NCBI GenBank assembly: GCA_020346185.1
Contig: CP070775.1
Coordinates: 2,255,707 to 2,288,288 of the forward strand
DNA: 32,582 nucleotides
Direction: 5' to 3'
Source of the DNA: Betaproteobacteria bacterium
GTDB lineage: Bacteria; Pseudomonadota; Gammaproteobacteria; Burkholderiales; Eutrophovitaceae
Shown: in pieces, positions 6,638-14,500 of the stretch
Layout: every line of letters starts with the position of its first letter
Numbering within the stretch: the stretch's first letter is position 1
The notes under the pieces: model-generated
Database searches by the model: none
Told to the model about the DNA's origin: nothing
What the model saw: only the letters and a program-made list of their open reading frames with translations
Made by a program: the position numbers and the translations under genes

Positions 6638-9628
6638 GTGAACGATCCCTCGACCCCAGTGCGCCCGACAGCGTGGGTCGGCCAATCGATCGAGCGCCGA
6701 GAAGATGTTGCGCTGCTCACCGGCACTGGCCGTTATGCCGATGACCTCGGCACGCGGCCGGGAACGCTGCACGCCGCGTTTCTGCGATCGCCCCACGCGC
6801 ATGCGCGTATCAAATCGATTGACGTCAGTCGGGCGCTGGCACATGAGGGCGTTCGTTGCGTACTCGCCGGAGCCGACGTTCGCAGCTGGGCGAGACCCTT
6901 TGTTGTCGGCGTCAAGCAACCTATGGAGCATTGGTGTATCGCAGTGGACAAGGCGCGTTACGTTGGTGAGCCGGTGGCAGTTTTAGTTGCACAAGATCGC
7001 TACATCGCGGAAGACGCAATTGACCTGATCCACGTCGAGTACGAACCGATCGATGCCATTGTCGACAGCGAAACAGCTATTGCACCGGATGCACCGGTAT
7101 TGCACGAAGCAGTCGGATCAAACGTCGTGAGCAATCGACAGTTCGTCTATGGCGAACCGGATGCTGCGTTAGACGCGGCGCCACACCGCGTAAAGATCAA
7201 GATTCGCTATCCGCGCAACTCGTGCACACCAATAGAGACCTACGTAGTCGTCGCAGAGCACGGCAGTGAGGGTGACTACGATGTACTGTCGAATTTCATG
7301 GGGCCGTTCTCGCTGCAGGCGGTGATGGCACTGGCACTGCAGGTGCCGGCAGCCAAGTTGCGGTTGCGCACGCCGCGAGACGGCGGCGGCAGTTTCGGCG
7401 TCAAACAAGGTGTGTTTCCCTACATCGTCGCGCTGTGCCTCGCGGCGCGCAAAGCACAGGCACCGGTGAAATGGGTCGAAGATCGCCTCGAACATCTGGT
7501 GGCATCGACTTCATCGACCGGCCGGATCAGTGAACTCGAAGCGGCGGTAGACAGCAACGGGCGCATCAGCGCGTTGGCCTATGATCAGCTTGATGACTGC
7601 GGCGCTTATCTTCGCGCACCGGAGCCGGCGACGCTTTATCGCATGCACGGCTGCCTGACCGGCGCTTACGATATACCAAACCTGAAGGTCCGCAATCGTG
7701 TGGTGCTCACCAACAAGACACCGGCAGGCCTGGTGCGCGGCTTTGGCGGACCACAGGTTTACTTCGCGCTCGAGAGACTGGTACAACGTATCGCCGTTGA
7801 ACTGCAACTCGATCCGCTCGAGGTGTACAAGCGTAACTTCATTGGGGCCGGCGATTTTCCTTTCCGCACCGCCGCCGGCGCCCTGATTGATTCGGGTGAC
7901 TATCACGCGACGCTGCAACTGGCCGGTCAACGCGGCGATCTGGCCGAGCTTGTCGAAAAACGCGATGCGGCTCGCGCCGAAGGTCGCCTCTACGGCATCG
8001 GTTACGCTGCGATCGTCGAGCCGTCAATTTCGAACATGGGTTACATCACCACCGTGATGACCAAGGAGGCGCGTGCCAAGGCGGGCCCGAAAAACGGTGC
8101 CATCACCAGCGCGACCGTGAGCATCGATTTACTAGGGGCGGTAACCGTAAGCGTCGCATCGGTGCCGCATGGTCAGGGCCATATCACGGCGCTATCGCAA
8201 GTAGCGGCCGATGTTTTCGGTCTGAACCCGATTGACATCATCGTCGACGTAGAGCTGGACACACGCAAGGACGCATGGTCGGTGGCCGAAGGCAATTACT
8301 CGAGCCGCTTCGCCGGCGCGGTTGCCGGCACGGTTCATCTGGCTGCCTGCCGGTTGCGTGACAAGCTCGCCCGTATCGCTGCCGCACAACTGCGATGTGA
8401 CCACGCTGACATCGTATTCGCCGACCACAAGGTGTTTGCGCGCACCGCGCCTGCAGAGGCACTGTCTTTTCCTCGACTGGCGAGTGGACCGCACTGGGCG
8501 CCTGGCGTGTTGCCAGACGGTGTTTCGCCCGGTTTGCAAGAGACGGCGATCTGGACTCCGGAACAACTCGTTCCACCAGACGAGAACGACCGGATCAATA
8601 CCTCCGGCACGTATGGTTTCGCCTTTGACATCTGCGCGCTGGAAATCGAACGTGACAGCGGAAAGGTCCGGATTGACCGCTACGTCACGGCGCACGATGC
8701 CGGCACGCTGTTAAATCCGGCGTTGGCGGACGGACAGATTCGCGGTGGCTTCGCGCAAGCGCTTGGCGCAGCGTTGATGGAAGAGTTCGCCTACCGGCCC
8801 GATGGCTCGTTCGCTTCGGGTACGTTCGCCGATTATCTGGTACCGACCGCCGTGGAAATTCCGGAGCCGGTAATTGCGCATATGCAAACGCCGTCACCGT
8901 TTACGCCACTGGGCGCGAAAGGCATCGGCGAAGGCAACAGTATGAGCACGCCGGTGTGCATTGCCAACGCCATCGCCGACGCGCTGGGGCCGGCCGTAGA
9001 CCCGCAAGCCATCGAGTTACCGATGACACCGTCGCGGATTATCGAACTGATCGCGCCGGCTGAACAGCGACCCCAGCATATTGCACCGCCCCCGCAGGGT
9101 GACGGCAAGCACTTCGCCACCTCAGGCAGTGTCAACATCGCCGCACCTGTCGAGGAGATTTTCCGTGTACTGCACGATCCGGAGCAACTTGCGTCGCTAA
9201 TTCCCGGTTGCCGCAAGCTACATGTCGCCTCAGACAATCGTTACATCGCTGACATTGCGTTATCGGTAGGATTGGTGAACGTCAGCTTTCACGCAGACAT
9301 CTCAGTAGTGGACGAAGAACCAATGCGGCGCATGCGTCTTTTCGGTAAAGGCAGCGGCGCGCTCGGAGCCGCCGAAGGCGACGGGCGCATCACATTGACC
9401 GAACTGCCTGACGGGACTCGGCTCGACTACGAATACAAGGTCTCGCTGAGTGGGAAAATTGTCGCCGTCGGTGCGCGCATGATCGAAAGCGCGACTGGCG
9501 TGGTGTTGAAACAGCTGTTCTCGCGCCTGGGGCGTGTGGCCGGACACAAGGCGTCGGGCGCTGCACGTTGGCAAGGCCTGCTACGACTGATCGGGCTGGG
9601 GAAACCGGGCTCGCAGGAGCGCAGATGA
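6638..9628 (+). CDS. Molybdenum hydroxylase large subunit with fused C-terminal CoxG-like domain
   Basis: This 996-residue protein starts at a GTG (the nearby ATG at 6624 hits a stop at once). Residues 1-800 are the molybdopterin-binding subunit of the xanthine oxidase/aerobic CO dehydrogenase superfamily: N-terminal GTGRYADDL (29-37) and FLRSPHAHARI, cofactor loops RDGGGSFGVKQG (247-258) and VRGFGGPQ (366-373), and KGIGEGNSM (761-769) with the likely catalytic Glu765. The 366-373 loop lacks the Cys of form I CO dehydrogenase (AYRCSFR), so CO is an unlikely substrate. After a Pro-rich linker (about 803-822), residues 826-965 form an SRPBCC/CoxG-like domain (SGSVNIAAPVEEIFRVL, LIPGCRKL, GKGSGALGAAEGDGRI), then an amphipathic tail. 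It probably hydroxylates an organic substrate with water, together with the next two genes. It overlaps the FAD subunit by four bases (ATGA). Confidence 0.93.
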   Translation: MNDPSTPVRPTAWVGQSIERREDVALLTGTGRYADDLGTRPGTLHAAFLRSPHAHARIKSIDVSRALAHEGVRCVLAGADVRSWARPFVVGVKQPMEHWCIAVDKARYVGEPVAVLVAQDRYIAEDAIDLIHVEYEPIDAIVDSETAIAPDAPVLHEAVGSNVVSNRQFVYGEPDAALDAAPHRVKIKIRYPRNSCTPIETYVVVAEHGSEGDYDVLSNFMGPFSLQAVMALALQVPAAKLRLRTPRDGGGSFGVKQGVFPYIVALCLAARKAQAPVKWVEDRLEHLVASTSSTGRISELEAAVDSNGRISALAYDQLDDCGAYLRAPEPATLYRMHGCLTGAYDIPNLKVRNRVVLTNKTPAGLVRGFGGPQVYFALERLVQRIAVELQLDPLEVYKRNFIGAGDFPFRTAAGALIDSGDYHATLQLAGQRGDLAELVEKRDAARAEGRLYGIGYAAIVEPSISNMGYITTVMTKEARAKAGPKNGAITSATVSIDLLGAVTVSVASVPHGQGHITALSQVAADVFGLNPIDIIVDVELDTRKDAWSVAEGNYSSRFAGAVAGTVHLAACRLRDKLARIAAAQLRCDHADIVFADHKVFARTAPAEALSFPRLASGPHWAPGVLPDGVSPGLQETAIWTPEQLVPPDENDRINTSGTYGFAFDICALEIERDSGKVRIDRYVTAHDAGTLLNPALADGQIRGGFAQALGAALMEEFAYRPDGSFASGTFADYLVPTAVEIPEPVIAHMQTPSPFTPLGAKGIGEGNSMSTPVCIANAIADALGPAVDPQAIELPMTPSRIIELIAPAEQRPQHIAPPPQGDGKHFATSGSVNIAAPVEEIFRVLHDPEQLASLIPGCRKLHVASDNRYIADIALSVGLVNVSFHADISVVDEEPMRRMRLFGKGSGALGAAEGDGRITLTELPDGTRLDYEYKVSLSGKIVAVGARMIESATGVVLKQLFSRLGRVAGHKASGAARWQGLLRLIGLGKPGSQERR

Positions 9629-10443
9629 AGCCAGCTGCGTTCGACTACATCCGTGCCGATTCGGCTGAAGAGGTTGTGCAGCTGTTGGCAGAGTACGGCG
9701 ATGACGCACGCATCCTGGCGGGCGGACAATCACTGATTGCGGCTTTGAACATGCGTTTGGCGCAGCCGCGTGTGCTGATCGACATCTCGTGCGTTGCGGA
9801 CCTTTCACGAATAAGAGTCGGCAACAAAAACTTGACCGTCGGCGCTGCAGTGACGCAAGCAGTCGCAGAGAAAGTGGTTCAGGACAGCAACAATATCCCG
9901 CTGCTGGCGCAGGCGTTTCCGCACCTTGGTCACTTTCAGACCCGAAATCGCGGGACAGTGTGTGGCTCGATTGCCCATGCCGACCCGAGCGCGGAACTGC
10001 CGCTGTGCCTGGTCACGCTAGGTGGAGCAGTGAATTTACGCTCGTGGCGGCGCCGGCGCAGAGTCGCGGCCAGCGAGTTTTTCCGCGGCGTACTCACCAC
10101 TGCCAGAGAAACCAACGAACTGGTCGAGTCGGTAGAATTCCCGATGCCGAAAAAACAGGCACGCTACGGCTTCGTTGAAGTCAGCATGCGTCACGGCGAT
10201 TTCGCGCTGGTCGCCCTTGCCGGCGCGGTTTCCGATCAAGGCGTGCGGTTAGGTGTTGGTGGCGTGGCCGACCGGCCGTGGGTGGAGACACTACCGACGA
10301 CGTCCGGTGACGACCTTGACGCGGCGCTGGAGGATCTCGCCTGGAAACTTGACGCACGAAGCGATCAGCACGCCAGTGCGAGATACCGTCGCCATCTGGT
10401 GCGCAATCTCGGCAGAAAGCTCATCACGGAACTGAGCAGTTGA
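9625..10443 (+). CDS. Molybdenum hydroxylase FAD-binding (medium) subunit
   Basis: The start at 9625 is an ATG overlapping the upstream TGA, which implies translational coupling. It gives 272 residues and the usual beginning MKPAAFDYIRADSAEEVVQL. FAD contacts are visible as AGGQSLIAALNMRLAQP (32-48) and RNRGTVCGSIAHADPSAELP (107-126), the two signature loops of the CoxM/FAD_binding_5 family. The C-terminal CO_deh_flav domain is recognisable around RYGFVEVSMRHGDFALVALA. It lacks the extra four-cysteine insertion of 4-hydroxybenzoyl-CoA reductase beta subunits, so it is not that enzyme. The role is to carry electrons from the iron-sulfur subunit to a membrane or soluble acceptor. A run of arginines (WRRRRRV, 141-147) is unusual for the family. 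Confidence 0.93.
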   Translation: MKPAAFDYIRADSAEEVVQLLAEYGDDARILAGGQSLIAALNMRLAQPRVLIDISCVADLSRIRVGNKNLTVGAAVTQAVAEKVVQDSNNIPLLAQAFPHLGHFQTRNRGTVCGSIAHADPSAELPLCLVTLGGAVNLRSWRRRRRVAASEFFRGVLTTARETNELVESVEFPMPKKQARYGFVEVSMRHGDFALVALAGAVSDQGVRLGVGGVADRPWVETLPTTSGDDLDAALEDLAWKLDARSDQHASARYRRHLVRNLGRKLITELSS

Positions 10444-10486
10444 ACCCGAACCATCACTTAATCGAGCCGTTTACCAACCAAACGCG

Positions 10487-10990
10487 ATGAAGAGACTGCG
10501 ACACACACGCCACACGGTCGCGATACGACTGAACGGCATCGACCGAACTGGCGAATGCGAGCCGCGCACACTATTGTCCGATTTCCTGCGTTACGAACTC
10601 GGTGCGACCGGTGTGCATGTCGGCTGTGAGCACGGCGTTTGTGGCGCCTGCACTGTGACTGTCGACGGACTCGCCCAGCGCTCCTGCTTGACGCTGGCGG
10701 TGGTCGCCGATGGCCGTGAAGTCAGAACCGCAGAAGGGCTGGCGCCAGAACCAGGCGTGTTGTCCGAGCTGCAGGCAGCGTTTCGCCGACACCACGCTTT
10801 ACAATGCGGTTTTTGCACGCCGGGTATTCTCATGTCGTGCGCCGATTTTCTAGCCCGGGTTGCGCGGCCCAGTGAACCTGACGTACGCCAGATGCTCTCT
10901 GGCCATCTGTGCCGCTGTACAGGCTATTCAAACATCGTCTCTGCGATCCTTGAAGTGGCATCAGGAAACGAAGATTCGCCGGATGCTTGA
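10487..10990 (+). CDS. Molybdenum hydroxylase 2Fe-2S (small) subunit
   Basis: This 167-residue protein has both clusters of the CoxS family. A plant-type ferredoxin domain binds one 2Fe-2S through Cys47, Cys52, Cys55 and Cys67 (VGCEHGVCGACTVTVDG...RSC). The helical second domain binds another through Cys107, Cys110, Cys142 and Cys144 (QCGFCTPGILMSCADF and GHLCRCTGY). It relays electrons from the molybdenum site to FAD. It starts 43 bases after the FAD subunit with a weak ribosome binding site, and its last eight bases overlap the start of the acyl-CoA ligase gene, tying the ligase to the same operon. Confidence 0.95.
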   Translation: MKRLRHTRHTVAIRLNGIDRTGECEPRTLLSDFLRYELGATGVHVGCEHGVCGACTVTVDGLAQRSCLTLAVVADGREVRTAEGLAPEPGVLSELQAAFRRHHALQCGFCTPGILMSCADFLARVARPSEPDVRQMLSGHLCRCTGYSNIVSAILEVASGNEDSPDA

Positions 10991-12506
10991 TCTGGGTCGC
11001 TCGTTTCTCGCCAGCGTTGAACGCTCGCCGACCGCCACGGCGATTGTCGATGGTGACCTGCGCCTGAATTATGCTGACTGGTTCGCGCGCATCGGCGCTG
11101 TGGCCGGTGGGCTGTCCGAATTAGGACTGCATCGTGGTGACTGCTTACTGATTGTGATGCAAAACCGCTGGCAGATGGCCACGCTACACTGGGCGTGTCA
11201 GTTTCTGGGGGTAATCGTGACGCCGCTGAACTGGCGTGCCAAGCCCGACGAGGTCGAGTACTGCGCAATCGATTCACGAGCCCGCGCCGTAGCCTATGAC
11301 GAGTCGAGTGCCGAGGCCGTATTCGGCTCAGCGGCTTGCAAAGCGATTGCTCGCATCGTCGCCGGTAAAGGCGGCAATGACGAAATTGTCTTTGACAGTT
11401 TGCTCAGCACCCACGTGCCACACCAAATGCCGCAAGCCGATGCCGAAGACTGGTCGGTGATGCTCTACACGTCAGGCACAACCGGCAAGCCCAAGGGCGT
11501 GCCGCGCAGGCACCGTGCCGAGCGCGCAGCGGCAGTAGCGCATGTCGCGCAGAATCTTTACTCGGCCCGAGAGCGCACGCTCGGCGTCATGCCCCTCTAC
11601 CACACTATGGGTGTACGTTCATTGTTGTCAATGGCGCTGGTTGACGGCTGTTTCGTATGTCTACCGAGATTCGAGGCGGGCGAGGCGCTACAGATCATTG
11701 CCCGCGAGAGGATCAGTAATCTGTATCTAGTCCCGACGCTGTACCATGATCTTCTCGCCCACAAGGCGTTTCGTGACACTGACATAGGCTCGGTGCGGCG
11801 ACTGGGGTTTGCCGGCGCAGCCATGTCCAAGGATCTTCTGAGACGTCTCGACGGCGCATTCCGTCCGGATCTGTTTGTAAACCACTACGGATCATCGGAA
11901 ATCTACACGTTTACCATCGATCCGGCCGCACCGGAGAAACCCGGCAGCGCCGGCAAAGCAGGTTTGAACACACGCGTGCGCGTCGTAACAATTGAAGCGC
12001 AAACAGCGGATGAATCCGCCGCAACCGGAGAAGAGGGCCAGATCATTGCCGATCTGAGCAGCGATGAAGCGTTCGAGGGATACTGGCAGCGTCCCGACGC
12101 CGACGCAAAGTCGATTCGGCAAGGTTGGTATTTCACCGGCGATACTGGCTACTTCGACAAGGACGGTGATCTTTTCGTCACCGGGCGGATGGACGACATG
12201 ATCATTTCCGGCGGCGAGAACATTTCACCGATTGAAATCGAGTCGGTACTGTCCCTGCACGATGCCGTCGACGAGGTCGCCGTGGCCGGCCTCGCCGACG
12301 AACGCTGGGGACAGCAGGTGGTCGCATTTGTCAAACGAAAAAAGCCGATCGATGCACAAGCGCTCGACACATTTTGCATCGCGTCCGACTTGCTCAACTT
12401 CAAACGGCCAAGAGAGTATGTTTTCGTCCGCGACATCCCCAAATCGCCGGTCGGCAAGATACTGCGTCGCAAACTCGTGGCGGGTGAGTATCAACGAGAT
12501 GACTAG
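10983..12506 (+). CDS. AMP-forming acyl-CoA synthetase (ligase)
   Basis: The ATG at 10983 overlaps the end of the 2Fe-2S subunit gene by eight bases and gives a normal 507-residue ANL-superfamily ligase. Visible motifs are the ATP loop YTSGTTGKPKG (162-172), HYGSSE (301-306), YFTGD (383-387), GRMDDMIISGGENISPIEIE (401-420) and the C-terminal catalytic lysine in SPVGKILRRKL (Lys492). It activates a carboxylic acid as acyl-AMP and transfers it to CoA. Overlap with the hydroxylase genes implies that substrate or product of the hydroxylase is a carboxylic acid or its CoA ester. Motif reading cannot tell fatty from aromatic acids. Confidence 0.92.
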   Translation: MLDLGRSFLASVERSPTATAIVDGDLRLNYADWFARIGAVAGGLSELGLHRGDCLLIVMQNRWQMATLHWACQFLGVIVTPLNWRAKPDEVEYCAIDSRARAVAYDESSAEAVFGSAACKAIARIVAGKGGNDEIVFDSLLSTHVPHQMPQADAEDWSVMLYTSGTTGKPKGVPRRHRAERAAAVAHVAQNLYSARERTLGVMPLYHTMGVRSLLSMALVDGCFVCLPRFEAGEALQIIARERISNLYLVPTLYHDLLAHKAFRDTDIGSVRRLGFAGAAMSKDLLRRLDGAFRPDLFVNHYGSSEIYTFTIDPAAPEKPGSAGKAGLNTRVRVVTIEAQTADESAATGEEGQIIADLSSDEAFEGYWQRPDADAKSIRQGWYFTGDTGYFDKDGDLFVTGRMDDMIISGGENISPIEIESVLSLHDAVDEVAVAGLADERWGQQVVAFVKRKKPIDAQALDTFCIASDLLNFKRPREYVFVRDIPKSPVGKILRRKLVAGEYQRDD

Positions 12507-12570
12507 CGCAAGCTAACACACGACTTCATTCAAAACTCTGGTTCACCACGGAATTTCACCCCGTTTGGTA

Positions 12571-12577
12571 GAGGAAA
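12571..12577 (+). promoter_or_regulatory. Shine-Dalgarno of the crotonase gene
   Basis: GAGGAAA six bases before the ATG at 12584. It supports that start and independent translation within the same transcript. Confidence 0.65.
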
Positions 12578-12583
12578 CCGTAA

Positions 12584-13390
12584 ATGACAAAACTCATGCA
12601 CCCGGCACAGACCCTGCTCGACGCACCGGACGGCTTTCGCATCGAAATCGATGCGGCACGTCAACGTGCCGACATCATTCTCGACCGGCCGCCATTGAAC
12701 GTCGTATCGATGCCGCAACGCGACCAGCTGCGCTGCGCATTTGAGGTACTGGGGGCACACGAAGTGGTGCGAGTGATCGTGTTACGCGCCATCGGTAAGG
12801 ATTTTTCCAGCGGCGGTGATATCAAGGGATTCCTCGAGGCAAGCCCGGAAGCTGTCTCGAAACTGGCATGGAATGTCGCTGCACCAACGCGTTGTGAGAA
12901 ACCGGTGATCGCCGCTGCGCGTGGCTACTGTTTCGGCGTCGGCTTCGAAATTTCGCTTGCCTGTGATTTTCGAATCGCGTCGGAGACAACGCGCTATGCT
13001 CTGCCGGAACAGAAACTCGGCCAGATTCCTGGCTCCGGGGGGTCAGCAAGACTACAGAAGATGATCGGCATTACCCGCACCAAAGACATTGTCATGCGCT
13101 CACGGCGCATCACTGGAAGGCAGGCGCTTGACTGGGGCATCGTGACCGAGTGCGTTACCGATAGCGAACTGGAGAGCGCCACCGATGCGTTGGTCGATGA
13201 ACTAGTGCAGTTCGCACCGCTAGCCCAGCGCACGGCGAAGAAACTGCTCAACGACAGCGAGGACGCCTCACTGGCAACGGCGATCGAACTCGAAGGTCAC
13301 GCCTACGGCCGGCTACGCAGTTCCGATGATTTCCGGGAGGGCGTCAGCGCGTTTCATGCCAAGCGCAAGCCGGTGTTCACAGGAAGCTGA
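12584..13390 (+). CDS. Enoyl-CoA hydratase/isomerase (crotonase) family protein
   Basis: The 268-residue protein shows the crotonase fold: oxyanion-hole segments FSSGGD (74-79) and GYCFGVGFE (114-122), and both glutamates used by true hydratases, Glu122 in GFEISLACDFRIAS and Glu142 in LPEQKLGQIPGSGG. Keeping both residues favours hydration of an enoyl-CoA, but crotonases also include ring-opening hydrolases, dehalogenases and isomerases. It sits 77 bases after the acyl-CoA ligase on the same strand and probably acts on the CoA ester made by it, downstream of the molybdenum hydroxylase. The C-terminal helices (FREGVSAFHAKRKPVF) are standard. Confidence 0.92.
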   Translation: MTKLMHPAQTLLDAPDGFRIEIDAARQRADIILDRPPLNVVSMPQRDQLRCAFEVLGAHEVVRVIVLRAIGKDFSSGGDIKGFLEASPEAVSKLAWNVAAPTRCEKPVIAAARGYCFGVGFEISLACDFRIASETTRYALPEQKLGQIPGSGGSARLQKMIGITRTKDIVMRSRRITGRQALDWGIVTECVTDSELESATDALVDELVQFAPLAQRTAKKLLNDSEDASLATAIELEGHAYGRLRSSDDFREGVSAFHAKRKPVFTGS

Positions 13391-13560
13391 ACGGCCACGC
13401 GTCTTTATGTGGTTTCGGATGCGTCTGCCATAACCAGTCTCGTGAGGCGGCTCGTCATTAAATTCACCGCACGCGGTCATGTATTTTAACTGCCGTTGAC
13501 TCATGGAAGGCCCAATTACCATCCGACTTTGCGGGCCTGTATTGCGCCTGACCTTGTGAC

Positions 13561-14367
13561 ATGGACACCTTATTCTTCTGGCTGTCAAAAGTGGCCTGGA
13601 CGATCATCTCACCTGACAGCCTGCTACTGATACTCATCCTCTTGAGTACTGCGCTATTGTTTGTTGGTAAAACCCGGTCCGCAAAAAAGTTACTAGCAGC
13701 CATTAGCGCAATTTTGCTTGTCATTGCCTCGCTGCCACTTCACAACTTGCTACTCTATCCACTCGAGACGCGTTTCGAGACCAATCCGGAGCTACCGGAA
13801 TCGTTGACAGGCATCATCGTGCTAAGCGGTGGCGAAAAAGCCTACTTGTCATCTTTGTGGGAACAGGTTGAACTTGGCCCGGCAGCCGAACGCAATCTGG
13901 CGTTTCTGGCACTGGCAAAACAGTACCCAAAAGCAAAGCTGGTTTTCACCGGCGGCTCCGGGACACTTACCAAGCAAGCATACAAAGGTGCTGACGTTGC
14001 AAAAACCCTTTTTCAGCAACAAGGCCTGGACCTCGATCGTGTAGTTTTCGAAAGCCAATCACGTAACACTTACGAGAATGCACTGTTTACGAAGCGCTTG
14101 ATACAGCCGGGCAGAAACGAGAATTGGCTGTTGATTACCACAGCCTGGCACATGCCGCGGTCTGTTGGTATTTTCTGCAAACAGCAATGGCCCGTTATCC
14201 CCTACCCCGTCGATCACACGACTGCGCCTGGCGACCTGCTTTCGTTGCGTCTGGCACTGGCCGAGCATCTCAGAGATCTGAAGACTGCCATGCAGGAATG
14301 GACCGGCCTGCTTGCCTATTACCTGACAGGCAAGACCACGTCGCTACTACCATCGGAGTGCAGCTGA
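13561..14367 (+). CDS. YdcF/ElyC-type DUF218 membrane protein
   Basis: This 268-residue protein has two N-terminal membrane helices (about 13-35 and 42-60) and a DUF218 domain facing the periplasm. Family motifs are seen at IIVLSGG (85-91), FTGGSG (129-134), ESQSRNTYENA (164-174) and ITTAWHMPRS (192-201). ElyC, a member of this family in E. coli, affects envelope and peptidoglycan precursor metabolism; the biochemical activity is not established. The gene stands 170 bases after the crotonase gene and is probably transcribed separately. It converges on the MFS-PlsC gene. No clear ribosome binding site precedes the ATG. Confidence 0.85.
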   Translation: MDTLFFWLSKVAWTIISPDSLLLILILLSTALLFVGKTRSAKKLLAAISAILLVIASLPLHNLLLYPLETRFETNPELPESLTGIIVLSGGEKAYLSSLWEQVELGPAAERNLAFLALAKQYPKAKLVFTGGSGTLTKQAYKGADVAKTLFQQQGLDLDRVVFESQSRNTYENALFTKRLIQPGRNENWLLITTAWHMPRSVGIFCKQQWPVIPYPVDHTTAPGDLLSLRLALAEHLRDLKTAMQEWTGLLAYYLTGKTTSLLPSECS

Positions 14368-14500
14368 CGTGGCGCCCCCAGCACCCCCGCTCAGGGGACG
14401 CGAATCCGCAGCGTGTGTTTTCTGTTCGTCCTGAAACTTGCGGCAAGGCGCACGCACGCCCGTAGATACCCGCACAAATCTAAAGGCCACAACCCGCTTA

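Noticed and set aside
6638..10990. Form I aerobic carbon monoxide dehydrogenase (CoxLMS)
   Set aside because: Subunit set and CoxG link fit, but the active-site loop is VRGFGGPQ, without the AYRCSFR cysteine.
6638..10990. 4-Hydroxybenzoyl-CoA reductase
   Set aside because: The acyl-CoA ligase context suggested it, but the FAD subunit lacks the extra [4Fe-4S] cysteine insertion.
14368..14500. Possible bidirectional terminator between the converging DUF218 and MFS-PlsC genes
   Set aside because: No stable hairpin followed by a T-run was found by eye on either strand.
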